Shown one piece after another: positions 1 to 8,768 of a stretch of DNA of 64,000 nucleotides. The notes under the pieces are model-generated. The model was not told the origin of the DNA. It was given only the letters and a program-made list of their open reading frames with translations, and made no database searches. The translations under genes and the position numbers were made by a program. Origin of the DNA: Thalassospiraceae bacterium LMO-SO8 (GTDB taxonomy: Bacteria > Pseudomonadota > Alphaproteobacteria > Rhodospirillales > Casp-alpha2); assembly GCA_031655335.1 (NCBI GenBank), contig CP134226.1, positions 1 to 64,000 on the forward strand. Direction: 5' to 3'. Positions within the stretch are counted from its first letter, which is position 1; every line of letters begins with the position of its first letter.

Positions 1-1614
1 TTCGGCGGCACTGGCCACGGTCGAGGCCTGGGTATGGGCCGCCTGCGACAGGTCGGCCGCCGCCCGGGCCGAATTCTCGACCGTGCTGACCCGGTCCTTG
101 ACCAGATCGACGGCCTTGGCGACTTCTTCCTCCAACGCGGCATTGAGCGCCAGGACCTGACTGCGCAACCGCCGCCGGTTGCGCCGGTCCTCGGTCTCGC
201 GCTCCGCCGCCATGCGGTTCACTTCCTCGGCGTTTTCCTTGAACACCTGGACCGTCCCGGCCATGGCGGCGACCTCGTCCGCACCATGGGTGTCGACCGC
301 GACATTCAGATCGCCGTCAGCAAGCGCCACCATGGTGTCCGACAGGGTCACCAGACGGGCCACCAGTCGGCGGACGTACATCAGGTACACCCCCGCAGCG
401 ATCAGCAACGAGAACACGGCGAGGAACATGAGAACCTTCTTGTTCGCCGCAGCAGACGCTTCCGCGGCCGCGGCCTCTTCGGCCATCTGCGTTTCCGCCA
501 CATCGACCACGCCCGCGATGTCGTCGCTGAACTTCGCCGAAAGCTCACGGCTTTTCGCCATCAGGCCCTCGATGTCGTCCTGCGTCTTCAGTTCGGCGAT
601 GCGGTTGTCGAAGACATTGCCTTCGGCGGCACCAAAGGCAAGCAGCTTGCCGCCCTGTTCGGCCAACTTCTGGGCTGCGTCGGACTCGCTGATCAGCGAC
701 ATGGCGTCCAGGAATTGCGCCTTCGATGCGATGAACCGCTCACGCAGCGGCTGCAGGCTTTCACTTTGGGTTTCCGTCGCCGCATTGCCCAGAAGTCCAA
801 CGATCTGATTGGCTTCCGCCTTCACGTTCATGGCCGCCGACAGGGGTTCGATCCCGGACTCGACGAATTCCAGCAACGCGCCCGGTTGGGTCACATCAAC
901 AGCCTCGACACCGAGGGAAAGATTGAAGGTCACGTCGTCAATGATCCCGGCGGCGCCGACGGCGAGTTCCTTGTGCAGCGCCCGCAATTGCTCCATTGCC
1001 GTGATGCGGATGCCGGCCAGCCTGTTGCGTTCGGTAACCTTTGCCTCGATCTCACCAAGCAACGCCTTCAGTTGATCGGCGCCGGACTGCAAGTCGGTCA
1101 TGACTTTGGCGTCGATCTTCGCGCCGGCGACGATCTTTGCGAACTGCCCGAAGATAGTCTGCACCCGTGCCGCGATATCCTCGCGCTCAACATTCGTCTT
1201 GGCGGCCACCAAGGCCGGCGCCAGGGATGTGATCCGCGCGACGGTTTCCGACAGGCGAAGCGCATCCGCCACGGCCGGCGACTTCACATGCGTGATCTCG
1301 CCCAAGGTATTCGATGACGAGGTCATCGACACCCAACCGATGACGATGGCGACGGCGGTCGTCGCGAAAATCGCCAGTACGGACAACAGCAGCCGCCCGC
1401 CGATGCCCATTCCGCCACGCGCCATTCTGCCCGACTGGGGTGCGGCCCGGTCTTCGGGGGGTGTTTGGTCTTCCATGTGATCCGGCGTCGGCTCGTCACC
1501 GACAGCCACGTGATCCTCAACTTCCGTCATCTTAGACGCAACCTCCGGTCCCTCTTCATCCACGTAAGGGGCCTCCACCGCATCCTCGACGACGGGCTTT
1601 TCTTGGTCATTCAT
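1..1614 (-). CDS. Methyl-accepting chemotaxis protein, 3' part cut off by the window edge
   Basis: Reading the complement from the ATG at 1612-1614 gives about 538 residues before the window ends. The first ~65 residues are acidic and proline-rich (MNDQEKPVVEDAVEAP...), followed by a transmembrane helix near 70-92, a long helical periplasmic region of about 290 residues, a second membrane helix near 390-410 (VLMFLAVFSLLIAAGVYL) and a HAMP domain (VRRLVARLVTLSDTM then VAVDTHGADEVAAMAGTVQVF). The reading stops just inside the methyl-accepting signalling helices, so the conserved hairpin tip lies outside the window. Known role of the family: ligand sensing that controls CheA. The ligand is not predictable. 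The long acidic cytoplasmic N-tail ahead of TM1 is unusual for a chemoreceptor. The family call is firm; completeness is unknown. Confidence 0.88.
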   Translation of the reverse strand, partial: MNDQEKPVVEDAVEAPYVDEEGPEVASKMTEVEDHVAVGDEPTPDHMEDQTPPEDRAAPQSGRMARGGMGIGGRLLLSVLAIFATTAVAIVIGWVSMTSSSNTLGEITHVKSPAVADALRLSETVARITSLAPALVAAKTNVEREDIAARVQTIFGQFAKIVAGAKIDAKVMTDLQSGADQLKALLGEIEAKVTERNRLAGIRITAMEQLRALHKELAVGAAGIIDDVTFNLSLGVEAVDVTQPGALLEFVESGIEPLSAAMNVKAEANQIVGLLGNAATETQSESLQPLRERFIASKAQFLDAMSLISESDAAQKLAEQGGKLLAFGAAEGNVFDNRIAELKTQDDIEGLMAKSRELSAKFSDDIAGVVDVAETQMAEEAAAAEASAAANKKVLMFLAVFSLLIAAGVYLMYVRRLVARLVTLSDTMVALADGDLNVAVDTHGADEVAAMAGTVQVFKENAEEVNRMAAERETEDRRNRRRLRSQVLALNAALEEEVAKAVDLVKDRVSTVENSARAAADLSQAAHTQASTVASAAE

Positions 1615-2181
1615 CGTCCCAAACCCTTTTCTTGGTTATTTAATCATCCGTCCCACATTGTTTCCTGCAGGTACGGGTAGCTCTCCCCCTCAAGGGCCAC
1701 GCATCCTATGCGAAAATTCTAATTTCGTCAGTTTCGAAACGGACTTACTCCCTATTCGACCGAATAGCCGTCAGGAACACCTCACCCATGCCCCGGCTAT
1801 CGCCTGGGTCCCATTCAAAATTGACACCTCCCAAATCGAAGGCGGCAATCGCAACGCAAATCCCCAAGTGCTGCCGCAGGTGCGGCAAGACCGTGTGCCC
1901 AATGACATGAAAACAGCCCCCCAGTTCCCATCATGATTGAATGATAGCCATCAATCCTCAAGGATTTCTAGCTATACAAAAGTACTAGACATCAAATATA
2001 CAGTATTTTTTACAATCACAAATATTAATTAAATATACAAATATCAAATATGGTTAATTTTATTATGAAATAATTTTCAATATTAAATTATTGATAAAAA
2101 TAATTTATATATTTGTTTTAAATAATAAAATTATTATATTGCATACAGCAAAAACTGAACAACCACCCTCTCGTATTGCAT
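1615..2181. other. 567-base intergenic region with an extremely AT-rich core
   Basis: No credible gene is seen. From about 1950 to 2155 the sequence is almost entirely A and T in a genome that is otherwise strongly GC-rich, with many short TAAT/ATAT/AAATAT words and runs without coding potential in any frame. The part nearer the chemoreceptor (1620-1940) has ordinary composition and a short palindrome at 1752-1767. The flanking genes both run leftward, so the patch lies upstream of the chemoreceptor and downstream of the amidotransferase gene. It could be a binding region for an AT-preferring nucleoid protein (MucR/Ros or H-NS-like proteins are known in alphaproteobacteria) or a relic of acquired DNA; neither can be decided here. 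Confidence 0.8.
1752..1767. repeat. Perfect palindrome upstream of the chemoreceptor
   Basis: CTATTCG-AC-CGAATAG is a perfect 7+2+7 inverted repeat about 140 bases upstream of the chemoreceptor start. Its size and symmetry fit a dimeric regulator site, but no matching regulator is identified. Confidence 0.5.
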
Positions 2182-3060
2182 TCAACCTGATTTTTCACTT
2201 CGACAAAACTGCAACCAATTATCGATTTCCCGGCACCGCATCGCCGCATCCGTCACCGTTTCACTAAATCCCGGGTCCGCTGACGGCATCGCGGCATGCG
2301 CCTTGTCTCCCTCGACACGGGTGTCCAGGCGCAGCATGGCCTCGGTCTCCCGGTCCATGGCCGCTTGGTCGGGATAGATGCCCTGCGTCACCATGTCGGC
2401 GCCGTAGCGCCGGATCAGCCGCGCCATGTGAGGAAACGAGAATTCGGGGTGGTACTGGACGCCCCAGAACACCCCTTTTTCGAAGGTGAACGCCGCCGCC
2501 TGGATCGGGCTGTGGCCGTTGGCGGCAAGCACGGCGGCGCCGGTCGGCAGGCGGGTGACCTCATCGTAATGAATGGCGAGAGAGTCGAACGTCCGGGGCT
2601 TGCCCGCGAACATGGGAAACCCGACCCCCGCGTCGCTCAGCGTGATGGCGCGGCAGATACCGACCTCGCGGCCGTTGGGGCTCGGCGCCACGTCGCCCCC
2701 GGCCGCGACCGCCGCGACCTGTAGCCCCCAGCAACTTCCCAGCATCGGCACGCCGGCACCGAACAGGGCCCGCACCAGATCGACTTGACGTTGAACCTCG
2801 GGGGCATTGCCCTGGGCACGCACGAACAGGCCCGAGCCCCCCAGGATCGCGCCGTCGAAATCACTCAAGGCCGCTCCCGGCGGCAGGGCGTCGGTCCGGT
2901 CGGCGGGATGAGCGAAACGGATATCCGCATCGGGTTGGGTCCGCCGCACGGCAGCCGCGTACTGGTCCGCGTTGGTGCCCACGCCCGCGGCCGCCATGGC
3001 CGCGTTGCCCGCCGCCGTGTTGCCTTCGATGATGAGAATGCGAAGCTTCGGCGCGGTCAT
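2182..3060 (-). CDS. Class-I glutamine amidotransferase (GMP-synthase-like GATase domain)
   Basis: The 292-residue protein has the glutamine amidotransferase class-I fold: the nucleophile elbow GSCWGLQ near residue 109 and the YHPEF catalytic histidine/glutamate near 205. It is a stand-alone domain; no synthase domain follows. The best-known relatives are GuaA-like GATase-domain proteins that hydrolyse glutamine or gamma-glutamyl compounds, and the true substrate is unknown. The start has a strong ribosome site (GGGGGGTGAG directly before ATG). It lies 24 bases after the Sel1-repeat gene on the same strand and may be co-transcribed with it. The C-terminal ~60 residues (after TQGIYPDQ) extend beyond the catalytic domain and are helical. 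Confidence 0.85.
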   Translation of the reverse strand: MTAPKLRILIIEGNTAAGNAAMAAAGVGTNADQYAAAVRRTQPDADIRFAHPADRTDALPPGAALSDFDGAILGGSGLFVRAQGNAPEVQRQVDLVRALFGAGVPMLGSCWGLQVAAVAAGGDVAPSPNGREVGICRAITLSDAGVGFPMFAGKPRTFDSLAIHYDEVTRLPTGAAVLAANGHSPIQAAAFTFEKGVFWGVQYHPEFSFPHMARLIRRYGADMVTQGIYPDQAAMDRETEAMLRLDTRVEGDKAHAAMPSADPGFSETVTDAAMRCREIDNWLQFCRSEKSG

Positions 3061-3084
3061 CTCACCCCCCTCATGTCCTGTTCC

Positions 3085-3804
3085 TCATTTGCCTGCCGTC
3101 ATCTCACGGGCCATGCGCTCGGCCAGATTGATCTGGGTCCGGTTCAGCTTGACCATCAGGTGCTCGCGCTGGCCGCGGGGATCGAATTGGGGGTTATGGG
3201 CCTGGATGCGCGCCGCCTGGGGAGCGGCCAGGGTCAGCCACTTGTAGGCTTCGACCAGATCGCGTTTCACGCCCCAGCCTTCCTGGTACATGACCCCCAT
3301 CAGGTACTGGGCGACCGGATGGCCGCGCATCGCGGCGGCGCGGTACAGGTCGATCGCCCGGCCATAGTCGTTGGCCACGCCAAGGCCGCGAAAATAAAGC
3401 TCGCCCAGCGCGAACTGGGCATCGGCGTCGCCGCCCGCCGTCGCCGCCACACGATACCATTCCGCCGCCTGGGCATAATCGACGGGCACGCCGCGCCCCT
3501 GGGCATAGGCCCAACCGAGGGCGTATTGCGCCCGGGCGGCTCCCTTGCCGGCGGCCTCGCGGAACAGGGCGACGGCGCGCTCCGGATCGGGCAGGCGGGA
3601 CTCCTCGCGGATCAGAATCCATCCCAGGTCGATCCGGGCGTTCAAGTCGCCCTTCTGCACGGATTGCTCAAGCCGCGCCACGCGCTGCTTCAACGCGGTC
3701 AACGCGGGATCGTCGTCCTGGGCGGGCGCGCCGAAAAAGAACCAGGCGGCCCAGCCGGAACCCAGAAGCGTGGTCAGCAACAGTGTATAGGCAAGGAATC
3801 GCAT
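3085..3804 (-). CDS. Sel1-repeat protein with an N-terminal membrane anchor
   Basis: The 239-residue protein starts with a hydrophobic segment (residues 4-27, FLAYTLLLTTLLGSGWAAWF) that is either a membrane anchor or an uncleaved signal. Residues 55-200 hold about four Sel1-like repeats of 36 residues, recognisable by A..G...AQ..LG..Y..G.GV..D...A..WY. Sel1 repeats form alpha-solenoids used for protein-protein contacts, often in cell-envelope processes. The exported repeat domain probably lies in the periplasm. The ribosome site before the ATG is weak. It sits between a small lipoprotein gene and the amidotransferase gene, all leftward. Confidence 0.82.
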   Translation of the reverse strand: MRFLAYTLLLTTLLGSGWAAWFFFGAPAQDDDPALTALKQRVARLEQSVQKGDLNARIDLGWILIREESRLPDPERAVALFREAAGKGAARAQYALGWAYAQGRGVPVDYAQAAEWYRVAATAGGDADAQFALGELYFRGLGVANDYGRAIDLYRAAAMRGHPVAQYLMGVMYQEGWGVKRDLVEAYKWLTLAAPQAARIQAHNPQFDPRGQREHLMVKLNRTQINLAERMAREMTAGK

Positions 3805-3858
3805 GGAGCGGCCATTGAACGACGGCAGGCCCCTGAGGACAAGCGTCCGTTACGCGGA

Positions 3859-4170
3859 TCAGCGGGGTTTTTCGCCACCCTGGCGGACCTGCTCCTGCTT
3901 GCCGTCGTACACCGGCCGGTCGTAGCAGGTGATCTCGCCCAGCGTGCGGTAGCAGAACACGTTCATCTGCGGGACCTTCTCGTCTTCCTCGCAATAGGTC
4001 ATGCCCAGATCCTTGCGGATGGTCGAACAGTTCTTGCCGCTCGACAGCGAGATGACATGATCGACGACCGTCTTGTCCGTCGCCATGACGGATACACCCT
4101 CGGCGCCGACAATGCCGACGCAGCCGGTCATCAGCAGACAGACGGTGAAAATCGCAAGAAGTCGTTTCAT
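3859..4170 (-). CDS. Small predicted lipoprotein, unknown function
   Basis: The 103-residue protein starts MKRLLAIFTVCLLMTGC, a lipoprotein signal with lipobox LMTG-C17. The mature part carries four further cysteines (CST, YCE, FCY, TCYD), suggesting two periplasmic disulfides, and ends in a charged tail. I recognise no family. The sequence AAGGGA sits immediately upstream of the ATG, closer than usual for a ribosome site. It is the first gene of the leftward set with the Sel1 protein and is divergent from the YfgM-like gene, with about 185 bases between them that should hold both promoters. Confidence 0.7.
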   Translation of the reverse strand: MKRLLAIFTVCLLMTGCVGIVGAEGVSVMATDKTVVDHVISLSSGKNCSTIRKDLGMTYCEEDEKVPQMNVFCYRTLGEITCYDRPVYDGKQEQVRQGGEKPR

Positions 4171-4355
4171 TCCCTTGGGTCGCCCTTCGATACAGGTTAC
4201 GGCGCATTAGACCGCCACCACCGTGCATTGTCGCTCATCATCGTTAAGGAGCCGTAAATCCTTTCATAACCGTCCGCCGCCACCGCCAGTTGCTATCGCG
4301 GGAAAAGGCCACTATTTTCCCCGCCAATTCCAACCGTTACCGACGGGAGCCAAAA

Positions 4356-5015
4356 GTGGCCGATCATACCGAAGACAGCCTGATCCGTGAAATCGACGAC
4401 GAGCTGCGCCAGGAACAGTTCCACAAGGTCTGGAGCCGCTACGGCAAGCTCATTCTCGTCGCGGCGGGGCTGTGCGTGGCCGCCGCCGCCGGGTACCAGT
4501 TCTGGGTCAAATACGACCTGGAAACCCGCCAGGCCCTGGGTGATCGGTTCGCCGCCGCCCAGAAACTGGCCGAAACCGGCAGCACGGACGCGGCAGTCGG
4601 TGCGTTCAAGAACCTGTCGGGCGAAGGCGGCGGTTACGGCCTGCTTGCCCGCATTCAGGAAGCGGGGCTTCTCGCCAAGAACGGCGATACGGCCGGAGCC
4701 ATCGCAGCCTATAATGCCATCGCGGCCGACACGGGTGCCGGGAAACTGTATCAGGACTTGGCCGTGATCCTGGCCGCGGGACTGGAAGTAAACGACCCCG
4801 GCACCGACCCCAAAAAGGTTCAGGACCGCCTGGCGCCGCTCATGGCGGCCGGCAATCCGTGGCGGTTCAGCGCCCAGGAACTGGCGGCGGCGCTGGCGCT
4901 TCGCGCCGGGGACAAGGCCAAGGCAATGGAAATTTACGGCACCCTGTCCAAGGACGCGGAAACGCCGGCCCGCATGCGCCAACGCGCAACGGAATTGTTA
5001 ACGATATTGCGTTAG
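4356..5015 (+). CDS. YfgM-like tetratricopeptide membrane protein
   Basis: About 219 residues from a GTG start preceded by GGGAG. An upstream ATG at 4290 would add 22 residues that look non-coding, while family members begin with the D(D/T)S(L/F)IREI(D/N)(D/E)ELR pattern seen just after the GTG. One membrane helix (LILVAAGLCVAAAAGYQFWV, about residues 29-48) anchors a periplasmic domain of TPR-like helices (GLLARIQEAGLLAKNGDTAGA). The E. coli homologue YfgM is an ancillary SecYEG/periplasmic-chaperone factor encoded next to bamB, and the same order is kept here, which supports the call. The gene is followed after 53 bases by bamB. Confidence 0.85.
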   Translation: MADHTEDSLIREIDDELRQEQFHKVWSRYGKLILVAAGLCVAAAAGYQFWVKYDLETRQALGDRFAAAQKLAETGSTDAAVGAFKNLSGEGGGYGLLARIQEAGLLAKNGDTAGAIAAYNAIAADTGAGKLYQDLAVILAAGLEVNDPGTDPKKVQDRLAPLMAAGNPWRFSAQELAAALALRAGDKAKAMEIYGTLSKDAETPARMRQRATELLTILR

Positions 5016-5068
5016 AAGGACCCCTGAATTAATCAGGACGGGTCACGGGGAACAGGGGAACAATCGGT

Positions 5069-6466
5069 ATGGCTGCGCCGAATAGCGGAAATCGCCGGGA
5101 ACGGGGCCTGTGGGCCTGTCCGCGCGGCACAGCCCGAGGCATGGCCCTGTCCATCGCCATCGCCCTGGCGGCGCCCCTGAGCGTCGGCGGCTGCACTTAT
5201 TTCACCGACCTGTTCTCCAAGGAAGAGGTGCCCCTGCCGGGAACCCGCATCGCGATCCTGACCAATCAGCGGACCTTGGCGGCCGACGCCGAATTGAAGG
5301 ATCATCAGATCCTGCTGCCGGCCCCCTCGCCCAATCCGGAATGGCCGCAGCCGGGCGGCTACCCGAACCACGCCATGCATCACATCCTGGTGCCGGAGAA
5401 CATCACCAAGGCCTGGAGCACGAACGTCGGCAAGGGCGTCGATGACGAGTTGCGCATTCTCGGCTCCCCCGTCGCCGCGGGCGGGCGCATCTTCACCATG
5501 GATTCCGAGTCCGAGGTCTATGCCGTCGACATGAAGTCCGGCGACACCATCTGGGACGTCGAGCTGGCGCCCGATTCCGAGGCCGACGACGGCCTGTTGT
5601 CCGGCGGCGTCACCACCGACGGCGGGCGCGTCTATGCCGCGACCGGGTTCGGTCATGTCATCGCCCTGGACGCCGCGACGGGCAAGGAAATTTGGCGCAC
5701 GGTGCTGAGCGGCCCCATGCACGCCGCCCCCACGGTGCGCGGCGGGCGGGTCTTCGTCGTCACCCTGGACAACCGCACCTTCGCCCTGGACGCCAACACG
5801 GGCCAGCAGCTTTGGGATCATTCGGGCATCACCGAGTCCGCCTCTCTTCTCGGCAGCGGCAGTCCGGCCGTCGATCAGGGCGTGGTCGTCGTCCCCTATT
5901 CGTCCGGCGAACTGGTGGCGCTCAGGGCCGAGAACGGCCGCCTGCTGTGGTCGGATTCCCTGGCGTCCCTGAAGCGTTCGGACATCGTCTCCGCCCTGTC
6001 GCATATCCGGGGCCGCCCGATCATCGACCGAGGCCGGGTTATCGCGATCAGCCATTCCGGGATCATGGCGGCCTATGACCTGCGCACGGGCCGGCGCATC
6101 TGGGAACGGGATATCGGCGGCATTGAAAGCCCCTGGATCGCCGGTGATTACATCTTCGTGCTGACCAACGACGCCGAAGTCGCCGCGGTCAGCCGCGATA
6201 CCGGCGGCGTCTATTGGGTCCGCCCCCTGCCCCGCTTCGAAAACCCGGAAAAACAACGCGATCCCGTCGTCTGGACGGGCCCCATTCTGGCCTCCGACCG
6301 CCTGATCGTGGCCGGATCGCATGGTGTGGCCTGGGCTTTGTCGCCCTATTCGGGTAAGTTCATCGGCGAGGTCGAAATGCCCGACGGCATTTCCGTGCCG
6401 CCCATCGTCGCCGACGGCCGGGTCATCTTCCTGTCCGACGACGCGGAATTGATCGTTTATCAGTAA
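5069..6466 (+). CDS. bamB: Outer membrane protein assembly factor BamB
   Basis: The 465-residue lipoprotein has its lipobox at SVGG-C42, then a beta-propeller built from PQQ-like repeats (for example YAVDMKSGDTIWDVEL, IALDAATGKEIWRTVL, FALDANTGQQLWDHSG, AAYDLRTGRRIWERD). BamB is the outer-membrane-lipoprotein scaffold of the BAM complex that folds beta-barrel proteins. The first ATG is preceded by GGGGAAC; a second ATG at 5141 would give a conventional shorter signal peptide, so the first 24 residues are the uncertain part. Position between the YfgM-like gene and der matches the classical cluster, and the three are probably one operon. Confidence 0.95.
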   Translation: MAAPNSGNRRERGLWACPRGTARGMALSIAIALAAPLSVGGCTYFTDLFSKEEVPLPGTRIAILTNQRTLAADAELKDHQILLPAPSPNPEWPQPGGYPNHAMHHILVPENITKAWSTNVGKGVDDELRILGSPVAAGGRIFTMDSESEVYAVDMKSGDTIWDVELAPDSEADDGLLSGGVTTDGGRVYAATGFGHVIALDAATGKEIWRTVLSGPMHAAPTVRGGRVFVVTLDNRTFALDANTGQQLWDHSGITESASLLGSGSPAVDQGVVVVPYSSGELVALRAENGRLLWSDSLASLKRSDIVSALSHIRGRPIIDRGRVIAISHSGIMAAYDLRTGRRIWERDIGGIESPWIAGDYIFVLTNDAEVAAVSRDTGGVYWVRPLPRFENPEKQRDPVVWTGPILASDRLIVAGSHGVAWALSPYSGKFIGEVEMPDGISVPPIVADGRVIFLSDDAELIVYQ

Positions 6467-6524
6467 CCCAGTACCCGTAACCCAGTTTAGGTAATCAGGA
6501 TCGGACACGCGTCCGGCCAATGTC

Positions 6525-7934
6525 ATGCCCTTCACCATCGCCATCATCGGCCGCCCCAACGTCGGCAAATCGACCCTGTTCAACCGTCTGGTTGGGCGCA
6601 AGCTGGCCATCGTCGACGATACGCCGGGGGTGACCCGCGACCGCCGCGAAGGCGAAGGCAAGCTGGCCGATCTGAAATTCCGGCTGATCGACACCGCCGG
6701 GCTTGAGGACGTCACCGACGACAGCCTGGAAGCCCGCATGCGGCGCCAGACCGAACACGCCCTCGACGAAGCCGACGTGGCGCTGATGGTGATCGACGCG
6801 CGGGCCGGGGTGACGCCCATGGATCAGCATTTCGTGTCCTGGCTGCGGGCGCGCGGCACGCCGTCGATCCTGGTCGCCAACAAGTGCGAGGGCCGGGCTG
6901 GCGAGTCCGGGCTGTTCGACGCCTATTCCCTGGGCCTGAACGAGCCCGTCGCCTTTTCGGCGGAACATGGGCTTGGTCTGTCGGACCTGTACGACCGGCT
7001 TGTCCCCTTTGCCGAGGCCGCCGCCGCCGAGGGCACGCAAGCCTATGACAATGAAGACGAATTCGCCGACCTTGAGGAATTCAACGACGAAGGCGACGGC
7101 GATGACGCGGCGGAGCCCAAGGCCCTGCAACTTGCCATCGTCGGCCGGCCCAACGTCGGCAAGTCGACCATGATCAACCGCCTGCTCGGCGAGGACCGCA
7201 TGTTGACCGGGCCCGAGGCCGGGATCACCCGCGACGCAATCTCCATTTCCTGGCACCACGGCGGGCGCGACTACCGGCTGATCGACACCGCCGGCCTGCG
7301 CCGCAAGGCGCGGATCACGGACAAGCTGGAATCCCTCAGCACCCGCGACACCCTGCGCGCGGTGCGCTTCGCCCATGTCGTGGTGCTGGTGCTGGACGCC
7401 GACGCGGTCCTGGAAAAGCAGGACCTGACCATCGCCCGTCAGGTCATCGAGGAAGGCCGGGCGCTGATCATCGCGGTCAACAAGTGGGACGCCGCCAAGG
7501 ACCGGGGCGAGACGATCCAACGCCTCAGCGACCGTTTGCAGACCAGCCTGCCGCAGGTCCGGGGCATTCCCGTCATCACCTGCTCGGCCCTGACCGGCCA
7601 GGGGCTGGACAAGCTTCTGCCCACGGTCACCGCGACCTACGACCTGTGGAACACGCGCATCGGCACGGGCGACCTGAACCGCTGGCTGACCGACATGCAG
7701 GAAGCCCACCCCGCCCCCATGGGCAAGGGCGGCAAGCGCATTCGCCTGCGCTACGCGACCCAGGCCAAGGCCCGCCCGCCCACGTTCATCGTGTTCTGCA
7801 CGCGGGCGACCGAACTGCCGGACAGCTACACCCGCTTTCTGGTCAACGGGCTACGCGACCATTTCGGGCTGGACGGCGTGCCGATCCGCCTGATCTACCG
7901 CAAGGGTGACAACCCTTACGCGGATAGGAAATAA
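6525..7934 (+). CDS. der: Ribosome-assembly GTPase Der (EngA)
   Basis: The 469-residue protein has two tandem GTPase domains, each with GRPNVGKST (residues 9-17 and 207-215), DTAG (56-59 and in the second domain) and NK.D-type guanine motifs (ANKCE, VNKWD), followed by the C-terminal KH-like domain (RLRYATQAKARPPTF...). Between the G domains is an acidic linker (residues 175-198). Der binds the 50S subunit precursor and is essential. No Shine-Dalgarno sequence is evident before the ATG, and the gene follows bamB closely, so translation may depend on the upstream gene or be leaderless-like. Confidence 0.97.
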   Translation: MPFTIAIIGRPNVGKSTLFNRLVGRKLAIVDDTPGVTRDRREGEGKLADLKFRLIDTAGLEDVTDDSLEARMRRQTEHALDEADVALMVIDARAGVTPMDQHFVSWLRARGTPSILVANKCEGRAGESGLFDAYSLGLNEPVAFSAEHGLGLSDLYDRLVPFAEAAAAEGTQAYDNEDEFADLEEFNDEGDGDDAAEPKALQLAIVGRPNVGKSTMINRLLGEDRMLTGPEAGITRDAISISWHHGGRDYRLIDTAGLRRKARITDKLESLSTRDTLRAVRFAHVVVLVLDADAVLEKQDLTIARQVIEEGRALIIAVNKWDAAKDRGETIQRLSDRLQTSLPQVRGIPVITCSALTGQGLDKLLPTVTATYDLWNTRIGTGDLNRWLTDMQEAHPAPMGKGGKRIRLRYATQAKARPPTFIVFCTRATELPDSYTRFLVNGLRDHFGLDGVPIRLIYRKGDNPYADRK

Positions 7935-7943
7935 CGCCACCGT

Positions 7944-8609
7944 TCAATCGTTCAGCGGGACCTTCTTGCCTTTGGATTTCTGCGGTTTGTTCTGCTTCGG
8001 CACCGTCACCGTCAGGACACCCTTGTCGAACGATGCCTTGGCCTTGTCGCCGACAACCCCTTCCGGCAGTTTGAACGACCGGCGGAACGAGCCGAACCGG
8101 CGCTCACGCCGGCAATAGTCATTTTCCTTGTCCTCGGACGTTTCCGACTTGTGACCGGAAATGGTCAGCACGTCGCCGTCGACTGCGACCTCGACATCGC
8201 CTTCCGACAGCCCGGGCAGATCGGCCTTCAACACGAACTTGCCGTCGCCGTCACTGACGTCGACCTCGGGATTGAGGGCGACCCCGGCCGGAACGCCGAA
8301 CATCTCAAGCGGGCTGAGGCGGGCCAGATCGGCCCAGCGCCGGTTCATGTCCTCGAAATAACGGTCCGCCTGGGCCCGCCATTCCTCAAGGCCGGCCGCT
8401 GGAGGCACCGCCCCAGAGGGCAAGCCTCCGAACGGCTGCAGGCGGCCAAGCCCGCTCCAGGCGCTGAACCAATCGCTCATCAGACGTTCCATGTCGGTAC
8501 GCCACGCCTCCGCCGGTGTCGTGGCATCCTGCTTGACGGAAACTTCGCCACCCTCGGCGCGCTTTGCCTCCACCTTTTTTTCCGGTGTGGATTGTTGTGT
8601 AGTGCTCAT
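7944..8609 (-). CDS. Hsp20/alpha-crystallin family small heat-shock protein
   Basis: The 221-residue protein has a charged N-terminal arm, a central region with WFSAWSGLGRLQPFGG, and an alpha-crystallin domain from about residue 108 to 205 (NPEVDVSDGDGKFVLKADLPG, DVLTISGHKS, FRRSFKLPEGV, ASFDKGVLTVTVPK). It lacks the usual C-terminal I-X-I tail motif and ends in a basic stretch. It is an ATP-independent chaperone that holds unfolding proteins. The ATG has a strong AGGAGG site six bases upstream. An FNR/FixK-type palindrome lies about 77 bases upstream, suggesting low-oxygen control. It is convergent with der, only nine bases away. Confidence 0.93.
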   Translation of the reverse strand: MSTTQQSTPEKKVEAKRAEGGEVSVKQDATTPAEAWRTDMERLMSDWFSAWSGLGRLQPFGGLPSGAVPPAAGLEEWRAQADRYFEDMNRRWADLARLSPLEMFGVPAGVALNPEVDVSDGDGKFVLKADLPGLSEGDVEVAVDGDVLTISGHKSETSEDKENDYCRRERRFGSFRRSFKLPEGVVGDKAKASFDKGVLTVTVPKQNKPQKSKGKKVPLND

Positions 8610-8679
8610 CGGTATCCTCCTTCCTCACGCGATGGCCCGGTATATGCGGGAAAGATGATTTAAGGGGCGATGCCCCGCC

Positions 8680-8693
8680 ATGACCTAGGTCAA
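8680..8693 (-). promoter_or_regulatory. FNR/FixK-type box upstream of the Hsp20 gene
   Basis: Read on the minus strand the site is TTGAC-CTAG-GTCAT, containing the perfect 12-base palindrome TGACCTAGGTCA. It fits the FNR/FixK/NNR family pattern TTGA(T/C)-N4-(A/G)TCAA with one end mismatch. Its centre is 77 bases from the Hsp20 ATG; a class-II geometry (-41.5) would put the transcription start near 8645, with CATCTT near -10. The inverted repeat GGGGC-GAT-GCCCC at 8664-8676 lies between box and gene. Confidence 0.55.
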
Positions 8694-8706
8694 TTGCGGA
8701 CACGGA

Positions 8707-8737
8707 AAACCCCGCGCGCCGATGACGCGCGGGGCCT
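8707..8737 (-). terminator. Rho-independent terminator of the EncFtn gene
   Basis: Minus strand: CCCCGCGCG-tcatcggc-CGCGCGGGG followed by TTTT. The nine-base GC-rich stem lies about 30 bases after the EncFtn stop codon, making EncFtn monocistronic. Confidence 0.75.
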
Positions 8738-8768
8738 AAAGGCATCGAAGTTTTCAGGGAAGACCGGC

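Noticed and set aside
1658-1936. 92-residue rightward frame in the first intergenic region
   Set aside because: No ribosome site and no family; most likely chance.
5033-6820. 595-residue open frame on the minus strand
   Set aside because: It is antisense to bamB and der, which are well supported; the frame is long only because GC-rich codon bias keeps stops out.
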